Shown here piece after piece: positions 48,458 to 56,889 of a DNA stretch of 64,000 nucleotides. The stretch covers positions 1 through 64,000 of the forward strand of contig NZ_JAERRG010000030.1 in the NCBI RefSeq assembly GCF_016741935.1. The letters are read 5' to 3'. The translations under genes were made by a program, and so were the position numbers. The notes under the pieces are model-generated. The model was not told the origin of the DNA, searched no databases, and worked only from the letters and a program-made list of their open reading frames with translations. Numbering within the stretch: position 1 is the stretch's first letter; each line of letters opens with the position of its first letter. The DNA is from Streptomyces endocoffeicus (GTDB lineage Bacteria; Actinomycetota; Actinomycetes; Streptomycetales; Streptomycetaceae).

Positions 48458-50200
48458 GTGCTGGTACGACTGATACGGGCGTATCTGAGGCCCTATACCC
48501 GAACGATCACGCTGATCGTCTTACTGCAGCTGGTGCAGACCCTCGCCACCCTCTACCTGCCCGCCATGAACGCGGACATCATCGACAGCGGAGTGGTGAA
48601 GGGCGACACCGGCTACATCCTCCGTGTCGGCGGCCTGATGATCGCCGTCACCCTCGTCCAGATCGTGTGTGCCGCGGGAGCCGTCTACTTCAGCGCCCGC
48701 ACCTCCATGGCGCTCGGCCGCGATCTGCGCGCCGCCGTCTTCGACCGGGTGCAGTCCTTCTCCGCCCGGGAGATGGGCCACTTCGGGGCGCCGTCCCTGA
48801 TCACCCGCACCACCAACGACGTCCAGCAGGTGCAGATGCTGTGCCTGATGGCCTTCACGCTGATGGTCTCGGCGCCGATCATGTGCGTCGGCGGCGTGGT
48901 CATGGCGCTCAACGAGGACGTGCCGCTGTCCGGGCTGCTCCTGCTCATCGTTCCGGCCCTGGGCCTCGTGGTCACGCTCATCGCCCGCCGGATGCGGCCG
49001 CTGTTCCGCGACGTCCAGCAGCGCATCGACACCGTCAACCGGGTGCTGCGCGAGCAGATCACCGGGATCCGGGTCATCCGTGCCTTCGTCCGTGACACCC
49101 ATGAGCGCGACCGCTTCACCGGCGCCAACACCGGGCTGATGGATGTCTCGCTGCGCGCCGGGCGGCTGATGTCGCTGATGTTCCCGGCCGTGATGCTGGT
49201 GGTGAACGTCTCCAGCGTGGCCGTCGTCTGGTTCGGCGGGCACCGCATCGACAGCGGCGGGATGCAGGTCGGCGCGCTGACCGCGTTCCTCAGCTATCTG
49301 ATGCAGATTCTGTCGTCCGTGATGATGGCCACCTTCATGTTCATGATGGTGCCGAGGGCCGAGGTGTGCGCCGAGCGCGTCCAGGAGGTGCTGGACACCG
49401 GGACCAGTGTCGTACCGCCGCTGATGCCCGTCGCGCCCGCGCCCGCCGACGCCGGACGGGGCCTGCTGGAGCTGCGGGGCGTGGAGTTCCGCTACCCCGG
49501 GGCCGACGCGCCCGTGCTGCGCGACATCTCGCTGACCGCCCGGCCCGGCCGGACCACCGCCGTCATCGGCTCCACCGGCAGCGGCAAGTCGACCCTGCTC
49601 GGGCTGGTGCCGCGGCTGTTCGACGCGACCGACGGCAGCGTCCACCTCGACGGGGTGGATGTGCGCGACCTCGACCCCGAGGCGATGACCCGGACCATCG
49701 GGCTGGTCCCGCAGAAGCCGTACCTCTTCGCCGGCACCGTCGCCTCCAACCTGCGGTACGGCGACCCCGAGGCCACCGACGAGGAGCTGTGGCGGGCCCT
49801 GGAGACCGCCCAGGCACGGGAGTTCGTGGCGGCCATGGAGGGCGGTCTGGACGCCCCGATCGCCCAGGGCGGGACCAATGTGTCCGGCGGTCAGCGGCAG
49901 CGGCTGGCGATCGCCCGCGCCCTGGTCCGCAAGCCGTCCGTCTACCTCTTCGACGACTCCTTCTCCGCGCTCGACTACGCCACCGACGCCCGGCTGCGGG
50001 CGGCGCTCACGGACGAGACGGACAACGCGACGGTGGTCATCGTCGCCCAGCGGGTGTCCACCATCCGCGGCGCCGATCTGATCGTGGTCCTCGACGCGGG
50101 GCGGATCGTCGGCGCCGGTACCCACGGCGAGCTGATGGCCGGCAACGACACCTATCGCGAGATCGTGCTCTCCCAGCTCACCGAGGAGGAGGCGGCATGA
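48458..50200 (+). CDS. ABC exporter subunit 1 (degenerate ATP site; TTA codon)
   Basis: A 580-residue half-transporter: six transmembrane helices (about 15-300) and an ATPase domain. Walker A is GSTGSGKST, the signature is VSGGQRQR, but the catalytic Glu after Walker B is Asp (YLFDDSFSALD), so this is the degenerate half of a heterodimeric exporter. Codon 22 is TTA (48521-48523), the only in-frame TTA noticed among the genes checked; translation should need the bldA tRNA, linking it to development or secondary metabolism. The start is GTG at 48458. The stop overlaps the next gene by ATGA. The exported substrate (drug, peptide or lipid) is unknown. Confidence 0.92.
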   Translation: MLVRLIRAYLRPYTRTITLIVLLQLVQTLATLYLPAMNADIIDSGVVKGDTGYILRVGGLMIAVTLVQIVCAAGAVYFSARTSMALGRDLRAAVFDRVQSFSAREMGHFGAPSLITRTTNDVQQVQMLCLMAFTLMVSAPIMCVGGVVMALNEDVPLSGLLLLIVPALGLVVTLIARRMRPLFRDVQQRIDTVNRVLREQITGIRVIRAFVRDTHERDRFTGANTGLMDVSLRAGRLMSLMFPAVMLVVNVSSVAVVWFGGHRIDSGGMQVGALTAFLSYLMQILSSVMMATFMFMMVPRAEVCAERVQEVLDTGTSVVPPLMPVAPAPADAGRGLLELRGVEFRYPGADAPVLRDISLTARPGRTTAVIGSTGSGKSTLLGLVPRLFDATDGSVHLDGVDVRDLDPEAMTRTIGLVPQKPYLFAGTVASNLRYGDPEATDEELWRALETAQAREFVAAMEGGLDAPIAQGGTNVSGGQRQRLAIARALVRKPSVYLFDDSFSALDYATDARLRAALTDETDNATVVIVAQRVSTIRGADLIVVLDAGRIVGAGTHGELMAGNDTYREIVLSQLTEEEAA

Positions 50201-52155
50201 GCGGCCCCACGGCGCCCCGCAGGGGTCCGGCGCCCGCCGCCGGGCCCGGCCGCTTCATGGGCGGGCAGCCCACCGAGCGGTCCATGGACTTCCGCGGCTC
50301 CAGCCGCCGGCTGCTGGCCCGGCTCAGCCCCGAGCGCGGGATCGTCCTGCTGGTGCTCGCGCTGGGCACGCTCAGCACCGCGCTCGCGGTGGTGGGCCCG
50401 AAGATCCTCGGTGACGCCACCGACCTGATCTTCGCGGGCATCGTCGGACGGCAGCTGCCCGACGGCGTCAGCAAGGAGCAGGCCGTCCAGCGGCTGCGTG
50501 ACCAGGACCAGGGCACGGTCGCCGACATGATCGCCTCGATGGACGTCACCCCCGGCCAGGGCATCGACTTCCACGCGGTCGGCGTCGTGCTGCTGTGGGT
50601 CACGGCGCTGTACGTGGCCGCCTCGCTCCTGGGCCTGATCCAGGCGCGGGTGGCGACCGTCGTCGTCCAGCGCGCGGTGTTCCGGCTGCGCGAGGACGTG
50701 GAGCACAAGCTGGCGCGGCTGCCGCTGGCGTACTTCGACAAGCAGTCGCGCGGCGAGGTGCTCTCCCGCGCCACCAACGACATCGACAACATCCAGCAGA
50801 CGCTCCAGCAGACCCTCAGCCAGATCATGGCCTCGCTGCTGACGATCGTGGGCGTGCTGTCGATGATGTTCTGGATCTCGCCGCTGCTGGCGCTGGTGGC
50901 GCTGATCACCGTCCCGGTCTCGGTGTGGGTGACGACGCGCATCGGCAAGCGCGCCCAGCCGCAGTTCGTCGCCCAGTGGAAGACCACGGGCAAGCTCAAC
51001 GCCCATATCGAGGAGATGTACACCGGGCATGCGCTGGTGAAGGTCTTCGGGCGGGAGAAGGAGTCCGCGCAGGCGTTCCGGGAGCAGAACGACAAGCTCT
51101 ACGCGGCGGGCTTCCGGGCCCAGTCCATCTCCGGCCTGATCCAGCCGTCGATGATGTTCATCGGGAACCTCAACTATGTGCTGGTGGCCGTGGTCGGCGG
51201 GCTGCGGGTGGCCTCCGGCGCGCTGTCGATCGGCGATGTCCAGGCGTTCGTCCAGTACTCCCGGCAGTTCAGCCAGCCGCTCACCCAGGTGGCCTCCATG
51301 GCCAACATGGTGCAGTCGGGCGTGGCCTCCGCCGAGCGGGTCTTCGAGCTGCTCGACGCGCCGGAGCAGAGCGCCGAGCCGGTGGACGCGCGGCGGCCGG
51401 AGGCGGTGCGGGGGCAGGTCGCGTTCGAGGAGGTCTCCTTCCGCTATCAGCCGGACACGCCGCTCATCGACGGGCTGTCGCTGTCGGTGCGGCCGGGCCA
51501 GACCGTGGCCATCGTCGGGCCGACCGGCGCCGGGAAGACCACGCTGGTCAATCTGCTGATGCGGTTCTACGAGGTCAGCGGCGGGCGGATCACGCTGGAC
51601 GGGGTGGACATCGCCGAGATGTCACGGGAGGAGCTGCGTTCCCACATCGGGATGGTGCTCCAGGACACCTGGTTGTTCGGCGGGACGATCGCCGAGAACA
51701 TCGCCTACGGGGCGGAGGGGGCGAGCTTCGAGAGGATCGCGGAGGCGGCGAAGGCCACCTATGTGGACCGCTTCGTACGGATGCTGCCGGACGGCTACGA
51801 CACGGTGATCGACGAAGAGGGCGCCAACGTCAGCGCCGGTGAGAAGCAGCTGATCACGATCGCGCGGGCGTTCCTCTCCGAGCCGTCGATCCTGGTGCTG
51901 GACGAGGCCACCAGCTCGGTCGACACCCGTACCGAGGTTCTCATCCAGCAGGCGATGGCCTCGCTGCGCAGCGGCCGTACGAGCTTCGTGATCGCCCACC
52001 GGCTGTCGACCATCCGGGACGCGGACGTGATCCTGGTGATGGAGGCGGGGCGGATCGTGGAGCAGGGCTCGCACGACGCGCTGCTCGCGGCGGGGGGTGC
52101 GTACGCGCGGCTCTACGCGTCCCAGTTCGCCGAGCCGGTGGCGGAAACCGAATAG
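50197..52155 (+). CDS. ABC exporter subunit 2 (canonical ATP site)
   Basis: A 652-residue half-transporter. A 50-residue Gly/Pro-rich start precedes six transmembrane helices with an extra insert of about 60 residues between the first two (GRQLPDGVSKEQAVQRL). Walker A is GPTGAGKTT, the signature is NVSAGEKQ and Walker B with catalytic Glu is ILVLDEATSS. ATG 50197 overlaps the subunit 1 stop (ATGA) and has GGAGGAGG before it. It pairs with subunit 1 in a TmrAB/BmrCD-like asymmetric exporter. Confidence 0.93.
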   Translation: MSGPTAPRRGPAPAAGPGRFMGGQPTERSMDFRGSSRRLLARLSPERGIVLLVLALGTLSTALAVVGPKILGDATDLIFAGIVGRQLPDGVSKEQAVQRLRDQDQGTVADMIASMDVTPGQGIDFHAVGVVLLWVTALYVAASLLGLIQARVATVVVQRAVFRLREDVEHKLARLPLAYFDKQSRGEVLSRATNDIDNIQQTLQQTLSQIMASLLTIVGVLSMMFWISPLLALVALITVPVSVWVTTRIGKRAQPQFVAQWKTTGKLNAHIEEMYTGHALVKVFGREKESAQAFREQNDKLYAAGFRAQSISGLIQPSMMFIGNLNYVLVAVVGGLRVASGALSIGDVQAFVQYSRQFSQPLTQVASMANMVQSGVASAERVFELLDAPEQSAEPVDARRPEAVRGQVAFEEVSFRYQPDTPLIDGLSLSVRPGQTVAIVGPTGAGKTTLVNLLMRFYEVSGGRITLDGVDIAEMSREELRSHIGMVLQDTWLFGGTIAENIAYGAEGASFERIAEAAKATYVDRFVRMLPDGYDTVIDEEGANVSAGEKQLITIARAFLSEPSILVLDEATSSVDTRTEVLIQQAMASLRSGRTSFVIAHRLSTIRDADVILVMEAGRIVEQGSHDALLAAGGAYARLYASQFAEPVAETE

Positions 52156-52216
52156 CCGGTGGCGGGAACCGAATACCGGTGGCGGAAGCCGAATGGGCGA
52201 CCGCTCGGGGACGGGT

Positions 52217-53149
52217 TCAGGCGTGGGCCGCGGCCCAGTCGGCGATGCGGGCCAGCAGGTCGGGGGAGGCGGCGGTCTCGGCGTGGCCGTAGCCCGGCTC
52301 GATCCACAGCTCCGAGGTGGCCGGGTCCGCCGCCGACGCCAGCATCCGTGGATGGTCCAGCGGGAAGTACGGATCCCGGTCGCCGTGCACGATCAGCAGC
52401 GGCGTCGGCGCGATCAGCGGCGCGGCGGCCACCGGGGACAGCGGATCGACGGGCCAGCCGCGGGGGTCGATCCGGGTGCGCAGCCCGTAGCGGGAGACCA
52501 GCCGCCCCGTCGGCCGGGTGATCGCCCAGTGGAGCCGCCGCATGGGCGCGGTGCCCCGGTAGTACCAGCGGGCGGGTGAACTCACGGCGACGACGGCATC
52601 GGGCGCGGCGCCGTCGGTCACCTCCCCGGGGGTCCGGCCTCCGGGAGTCCGGCCCCCGGGGGTCCCGCCTCCGGGGGTCCCGCCTCCGGGAGTCCCGTCC
52701 ACGGGAGGCCTGCGTACGCCGCCCGTGCGCCCCGCTGAGCGCCCTGTGCGCTCCCCTTGGTGTACGTCTTGCAACGGCCGGATCTCATCGGCCTTCCCGT
52801 ACAGCGCCGCCTGCCGGATCACCACCGACCCGCCCATCGAGAAGCCGACCGTGGCCACCCGCCGATGTCCGAGCCGGCGCGCCCAGCGCACCGCGGCGGC
52901 CAGGTCCAGCACCTCGCGATCGCCGACCGTGGACCGTCCGCCGGACCGCCCATGGCCCCGGAACGAGAATGTGATCACGGCCGTACGCTGGTGAAACGCC
53001 GATGCCACCCGCCGCAGCGCGGGGCGCTCCAGGGCGCCGGAGAAGCCGTGTCCGACCACCAGCGCGAGGTGGTCGGAGGGTTCGGTGCCGACCCCCGGGG
53101 AAGGTTCGTAGCGCGCCTCGATCGAGACCCCGTCATCGGTCAGCAGCAT
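52217..53149 (-). CDS. alpha/beta hydrolase with Gly/Pro/Thr repeat insert
   Basis: A 310-residue hydrolase. The oxyanion-hole segment is VVGHGFSGAL, the nucleophile elbow GFSMGG, the acid in HGDRDPYFP and the His in GYGHAET. About 70 residues between elbow and acid are low complexity with GTPGG/RTPGG repeats from 15-base DNA repeats (52625-52700), in the place of the cap domain. ATG 53149 has GGGAG nine bases upstream. Substrate unknown. Confidence 0.87.
   Translation of the reverse strand: MLLTDDGVSIEARYEPSPGVGTEPSDHLALVVGHGFSGALERPALRRVASAFHQRTAVITFSFRGHGRSGGRSTVGDREVLDLAAAVRWARRLGHRRVATVGFSMGGSVVIRQAALYGKADEIRPLQDVHQGERTGRSAGRTGGVRRPPVDGTPGGGTPGGGTPGGRTPGGRTPGEVTDGAAPDAVVAVSSPARWYYRGTAPMRRLHWAITRPTGRLVSRYGLRTRIDPRGWPVDPLSPVAAAPLIAPTPLLIVHGDRDPYFPLDHPRMLASAADPATSELWIEPGYGHAETAASPDLLARIADWAAAHA
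52622..52702. repeat. 15-base tandem repeats in the hydrolase gene
   Basis: About five units of CCGGGGGTCCCGCCT type encode GGTPG/GRTPG repeats in frame on the minus strand. Unit differences are one to three bases. Confidence 0.75.
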
Positions 53150-53243
53150 GGCCCGTTGCTCCCGCGCGGCGACCGTGGAAGGACAACGGCGAGCAGATTG
53201 AGCCTCTCCGGCACATGTCATGTGCGTTATTCTGTCGTGAAGA

Positions 53244-53271
53244 GGATCCGGGCAACGTTGCCCCCGGGTCC
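53244..53271 (+). terminator. hairpin with T-run upstream of glnR
   Basis: GGATCCGGG (53244-53252) pairs with CCCGGGTCC (53263-53271; one G-U), followed by TTTTG. It lies in the 326-base gap between the divergent hydrolase and glnR. A second hairpin, CCCGGGC-ACG-GCCCGGG, is at 53363-53379. Either may act as leader attenuators or isolate glnR from upstream transcription. Confidence 0.6.
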
Positions 53272-53419
53272 TTTTGTGCTTTCAGGGCGGGGTGCGCGTT
53301 TGAGCGCACCGTCGCTCCAAGGGCGCGGAGCGTGACTGTACGAAGTAGTAGCCGCAGACTCCCCCGGGCACGGCCCGGGAGGTGCCCCTCTCGCAAGGGA
53401 CCGAGGAGGAACCGACGTA

Positions 53420-53479
53420 ATGGGCGAGCGAAGCGTGCACAACCTCGAGAAGACGGCCGGGGCAGGTGATGGACGATGA
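53420..53479 (+). CDS. 19-residue ORF translationally coupled to glnR
   Basis: ATG 53420 has a strong AGGAGGA nine to ten bases before it. The peptide is MGERSVHNLEKTAGAGDGR and its TGA stop overlaps the glnR ATG (ATGA). glnR has no good ribosome binding site of its own (GGCAGGTGATGGACG precedes it), so translation probably depends on this mini-ORF. Confidence 0.65.
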   Translation: MGERSVHNLEKTAGAGDGR

Positions 53480-54288
53480 GTTCCCTCCTGCTGCTGACCA
53501 ATGCACTCCAGCCCTCGACGGAGGTGCTCCCCGCCCTCGGCCTGCTGCTGCACAGCGTGCGGGTGGCCCCCGCCGAGGGCCCCGCCCTGGTGGACACCCC
53601 GGGCGCCGACATCATCCTGATCGACGGCCGCCGCGATCTGCCGCAGGTTCGCAGCCTGTGTCAGTTGCTGCGGTCCACCGGCCCCGGCTGCCCGCTGATC
53701 CTGGTGGTGACCGAGGGCGGGCTCGCCGCCGTCACCGCCGACTGGGGCATCGACGACGTCCTGCTGGACACCGCGGGCCCGGCGGAGGTCGAGGCCCGGC
53801 TGCGGCTGGCCATGGGCCGTCAGCAGATCACCACCGACGACAGCCCGATGGAGATCCGCAACGGCGATCTGTCGGTCGACGAGGCCACCTACAGCGCCAA
53901 GCTCAAGGGGCGTGTGCTCGATCTCACATTCAAGGAGTTCGAGCTGCTGAAGTACCTCGCCCAGCACCCCGGCCGGGTCTTCACCCGGGCGCAGCTGCTC
54001 CAGGAGGTCTGGGGGTACGACTACTTCGGCGGCACCCGCACCGTGGACGTCCATGTCCGGCGGCTGCGCGCCAAGCTGGGCCCGGAGCACGAGTCCCTGA
54101 TCGGCACGGTGCGGAACGTGGGCTACCGCTTCGTCGCGCCGGAGAAGGTCGAGCGCGCCGCCGAGGAGGCCCGGGCCAAGGCGGCGGCACGGGACGCCGG
54201 AGCGGGCGGCGCGGCGCGGGGCGGGCACCCCGACGGCGCGGTCGGCTCCGCGGCGAGGACCGCTGCCGCACGACCGGCCAACAGCTAG
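53476..54288 (+). CDS. glnR: global nitrogen regulator GlnR
   Basis: A 270-residue OmpR-type orphan response regulator. The N-terminal receiver-like domain keeps D50 (IILIDGRRD) but lacks other phosphorylation residues, as known for GlnR, which works as a phosphorylation-independent dimer. The winged helix is about 135-228 (FKEFELLKYLAQHPGRVFTR, then TVDVHVRRLRAKLG). It controls glnA, amtB, nir and nas genes. The 40-residue Ala-rich tail is dispensable-looking. Sequence is close to S. coelicolor SCO4159. Confidence 0.95.
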   Translation: MSSLLLLTNALQPSTEVLPALGLLLHSVRVAPAEGPALVDTPGADIILIDGRRDLPQVRSLCQLLRSTGPGCPLILVVTEGGLAAVTADWGIDDVLLDTAGPAEVEARLRLAMGRQQITTDDSPMEIRNGDLSVDEATYSAKLKGRVLDLTFKEFELLKYLAQHPGRVFTRAQLLQEVWGYDYFGGTRTVDVHVRRLRAKLGPEHESLIGTVRNVGYRFVAPEKVERAAEEARAKAAARDAGAGGAARGGHPDGAVGSAARTAAARPANS

Positions 54289-54311
54289 CTGGACCCGCGT
54301 AGACTTCGCGC

Positions 54312-55334
54312 GTGGCCAAGGTGACGCGGGATGATGTGGCAAGGCTTGCGGGAACGTCGACCGCGGTCGTCAGTTACGTCATCAATAACGGACCCCGGCC
54401 GGTCGCCCCGGCCACGCGCGAGCGGGTGCTCGCCGCGATCAAGGAGCTCGGCTACCGGCCGGACCGGGTCGCGCAGGCGATGGCGAGCCGCCGGACCGAT
54501 CTCATAGGGCTGATCGTTCCGGACGCCCGGCAGCCGTTCTTCGCGGAGATGGCGCACGCCGTCGAGCAGGCGGCCGCCGAGCGCGGAAAGATGGTGCTGG
54601 TCGGCAACTCCGACTACCTGGACGAGCGCGAGGTGCACTATCTGCGCGCCTTCCTGGGGATGCGGGTGTCCGGGCTGATCCTCATCAGCCAGGGCCCGAG
54701 CGAGAACGCGGCGGCGGAGATCGAGGCGTGGGACGCCCGGGTGGTGCTGCTGCACGAGCGGCCCGAGGCGATCGACGACGTGGCGGTGGTGCTGGACGAC
54801 GTCGGCGGCGCACAGCTCGCCGTGCGGCATCTGCTGGAGCACGGCCATGACTATGTGGCCTGCCTCGGCGGCACCGAGATAACCCCGACCGTCGGCGACC
54901 CGGTCACCGACCATGTGGAGGGCTGGCGCCGCGCGATGCGCGAGGCCGGGCGGCCGACCGACGGGCGGCTCTTCCAGGCCCCTTACAACCGCTACGACGC
55001 CTATAAGGTCGCCCTCGATCTGCTCGCCGGCCCCGACCGGCCCCCGGCCATCTTCTGCGCCACCGACGACCAGGCGTTCGGGGTGCTGCGGGCGGCGCGA
55101 GAGCTGCGGATCGATGTCCCCGGGGAACTGGCCGTGGCCGGTTTCGACGATGTGAAGGAAGCCCACCTCACCGACCCCCCGCTGACCACGGTCGGCTCCG
55201 ACCGCCCCGCGATGGCGCGCGCCGCGGTCGACCTCGTCCTGGACGACGGCGTCCGGCTCTCCGGCTCCCGCCGCGAGCGCGTCAAGCAGTTCCCCTCGGC
55301 CCTGGTGGTCCGCCACTCCTGCGGCTGCTCATAG
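54312..55334 (+). CDS. LacI-family transcriptional regulator
   Basis: A 340-residue regulator. The helix-turn-helix is at the N terminus (VTRDDVARLAGTSTAVVSYVINNG) with the hinge helix after residue 45, and a periplasmic-binding-protein-like sensor domain follows (about 60-335). The effector is probably a sugar or sugar-like molecule. It is 23 bases downstream of glnR and may be co-transcribed. The start is GTG at 54312. Equivalent to SCO4158. Confidence 0.92.
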   Translation: MAKVTRDDVARLAGTSTAVVSYVINNGPRPVAPATRERVLAAIKELGYRPDRVAQAMASRRTDLIGLIVPDARQPFFAEMAHAVEQAAAERGKMVLVGNSDYLDEREVHYLRAFLGMRVSGLILISQGPSENAAAEIEAWDARVVLLHERPEAIDDVAVVLDDVGGAQLAVRHLLEHGHDYVACLGGTEITPTVGDPVTDHVEGWRRAMREAGRPTDGRLFQAPYNRYDAYKVALDLLAGPDRPPAIFCATDDQAFGVLRAARELRIDVPGELAVAGFDDVKEAHLTDPPLTTVGSDRPAMARAAVDLVLDDGVRLSGSRRERVKQFPSALVVRHSCGCS

Positions 55335-55353
55335 CGCTTCGCGCCGCTGCTCG

Positions 55354-56067
55354 TCAGGGGCGGGAGTGAACGCCGATGCCTCCGGAGACGGTGAGGTTGT
55401 CGCCGGTGATGTAGCCGGCGGCGTCCGAGGCGAGGAAGGCCACGGCTTCGGCGATGTCGGCGGGAGCGCCGACGCGGCCGAGCGGGATGTCCCCGGCCCA
55501 GGAGTCGATCATTTCCTGGGATATGCCCATCTTGCTGTAGGCGGGGGTGTTGATCATTCCCGGGCTGACGGCGTTGACGCGGATGCGGCGGGGGGCGAGT
55601 TCGAGCGCGAGGGACCGCACGAGGGGCAGCAGAGCGCCCTTGGCGGCGGTCATGGCGGCTCCGATCCCCTCCCCGGCGCCCACGGTGAACACGACCGAGG
55701 CGCCCTCGTTGAGGAGCGGGAGTGCCTTTTGCAGGGTGAAGAAGCCGCCCTTGACGTTGATATCGAACAGGGCGTCGAAGGCGTCTTCGTCGATCGACTC
55801 GATCGGGCCGGGACGGGAGATGCCCGCGTTGAGGAAGAGCAGGTCGAGGGAGCCGAATCGGCGGCGTGCCAGGTCCATCGTGTGGTCGAGGTCCGGCAGG
55901 GACCGTGCGTCGGCCCGGACGACCATGACGTCTTCGGGAAGTCCGGCGTTGGCGGCATTGCCGACGCCGGTGACCATGACGCGGTAGCCGCGGGAGTGGA
56001 GCAGTTCGGCGGTCGCCTTACCGATGCCGCTGGTTCCACCGGTGATCAAAGCTGCGGGTGCGGACAT
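55354..56067 (-). CDS. SDR-family protein lacking the catalytic Tyr
   Basis: A 237-residue short-chain dehydrogenase-like protein. The cofactor motif GGTSGIG (about 10-16) and the LNAG motif are normal. The YxxxK site reads AAMTAAKGALLP, with Met in place of Tyr, so classical catalysis is doubtful; the Lys is kept. ATG 56067 is used. It is divergent from a TetR regulator, and a palindrome lies between, so it is probably the regulator's target. Confidence 0.85.
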   Translation of the reverse strand: MSAPAALITGGTSGIGKATAELLHSRGYRVMVTGVGNAANAGLPEDVMVVRADARSLPDLDHTMDLARRRFGSLDLLFLNAGISRPGPIESIDEDAFDALFDINVKGGFFTLQKALPLLNEGASVVFTVGAGEGIGAAMTAAKGALLPLVRSLALELAPRRIRVNAVSPGMINTPAYSKMGISQEMIDSWAGDIPLGRVGAPADIAEAVAFLASDAAGYITGDNLTVSGGIGVHSRP

Positions 56068-56121
56068 GAGGCGTTCCTTTGCGTGTCCCTGGGAGATATG
56101 CATTGGCAGCGTACGACGGCC

Positions 56122-56136
56122 TGGCAGTGACTGCCA
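56122..56136. promoter_or_regulatory. palindromic operator between SDR and TetR genes
   Basis: TGGCAGT-G-ACTGCCA is a perfect inverted repeat. Half-sites TTGGCAG (56104) and CTGGCAGTG (56157) flank it. It sits 55 bases from the SDR start and 48 from the TetR start. Confidence 0.78.
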
Positions 56137-56183
56137 AGTGGGATGCGAGTGCCTGGCTGGCAGTGCTGGGATAACCTGGTGGC

Positions 56184-56792
56184 ATGAAGCAGGAAGCCAA
56201 GACGGCGACGGGCGCGCCGACCACGCTGTGGGACCGGACGCGGCAGCTGGCCTCCCAGGAGATCCTCGAGACGGCTCTGCGCCTGTTCACCGAGCAGGGC
56301 TACGACGAGACGACCATCGCCCAGATCGCCCGGGAGGCCGGTGTCTCCCAGCGCACCCTCTTCCGCTACTTCGGCACCAAGGAGGACCTTCTCGGCGGCG
56401 ACCAGGGCCGGTTCGGGCGAGTCCTGACGGACACGATCGGCGAACAGCCCGCCGAAGCCGGTGTCTGGGAGGCCCTGCGTGCGGGGGTCGCCGCCGTACT
56501 GGCCCTGCACGAGAGCCGCGAACAGGCCCTGGAGCGGTTCCGTCTCCTGCACAACACCGCCTCGCTGCGCGCCGGTTGGCTCGAAAAGCGGCTGCGGTTC
56601 CAGGAGGGGCTGCTGCCGCTCATCGAGGCGCGCATGGACGTCGCCGTCGGCGGTGCGGATCCGAGGGCCCGCGCGGTGCTCGCGACGGCGTTCGCGTGCC
56701 TGGACGCCGCATCGATGGCGTGGGTCGACAACGACGGTAAGGGCGACATCATGGACCTGTACGACGAGTGCCTGGCCGCGGTGCGCGGCTGA
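56184..56792 (+). CDS. TetR-family regulator
   Basis: A 202-residue regulator. The helix-turn-helix spans about 25-70 (ILETALRLFTEQGYDETTIA, then VSQRTLFRYFGTKEDLL), followed by a helical ligand-binding domain. It probably represses itself and the divergent SDR-like gene through the TGGCAGT palindrome. Inducer unknown. Confidence 0.92.
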   Translation: MKQEAKTATGAPTTLWDRTRQLASQEILETALRLFTEQGYDETTIAQIAREAGVSQRTLFRYFGTKEDLLGGDQGRFGRVLTDTIGEQPAEAGVWEALRAGVAAVLALHESREQALERFRLLHNTASLRAGWLEKRLRFQEGLLPLIEARMDVAVGGADPRARAVLATAFACLDAASMAWVDNDGKGDIMDLYDECLAAVRG

Positions 56793-56889
56793 TCCGCGGC
56801 GACACCCTTATGTCGGGCATACCGACTTCTGGTGGGGTTCTCAGCGGGCACTCAGGGGACTCTCATACTCCGGCCGCACAGTCATAGAC

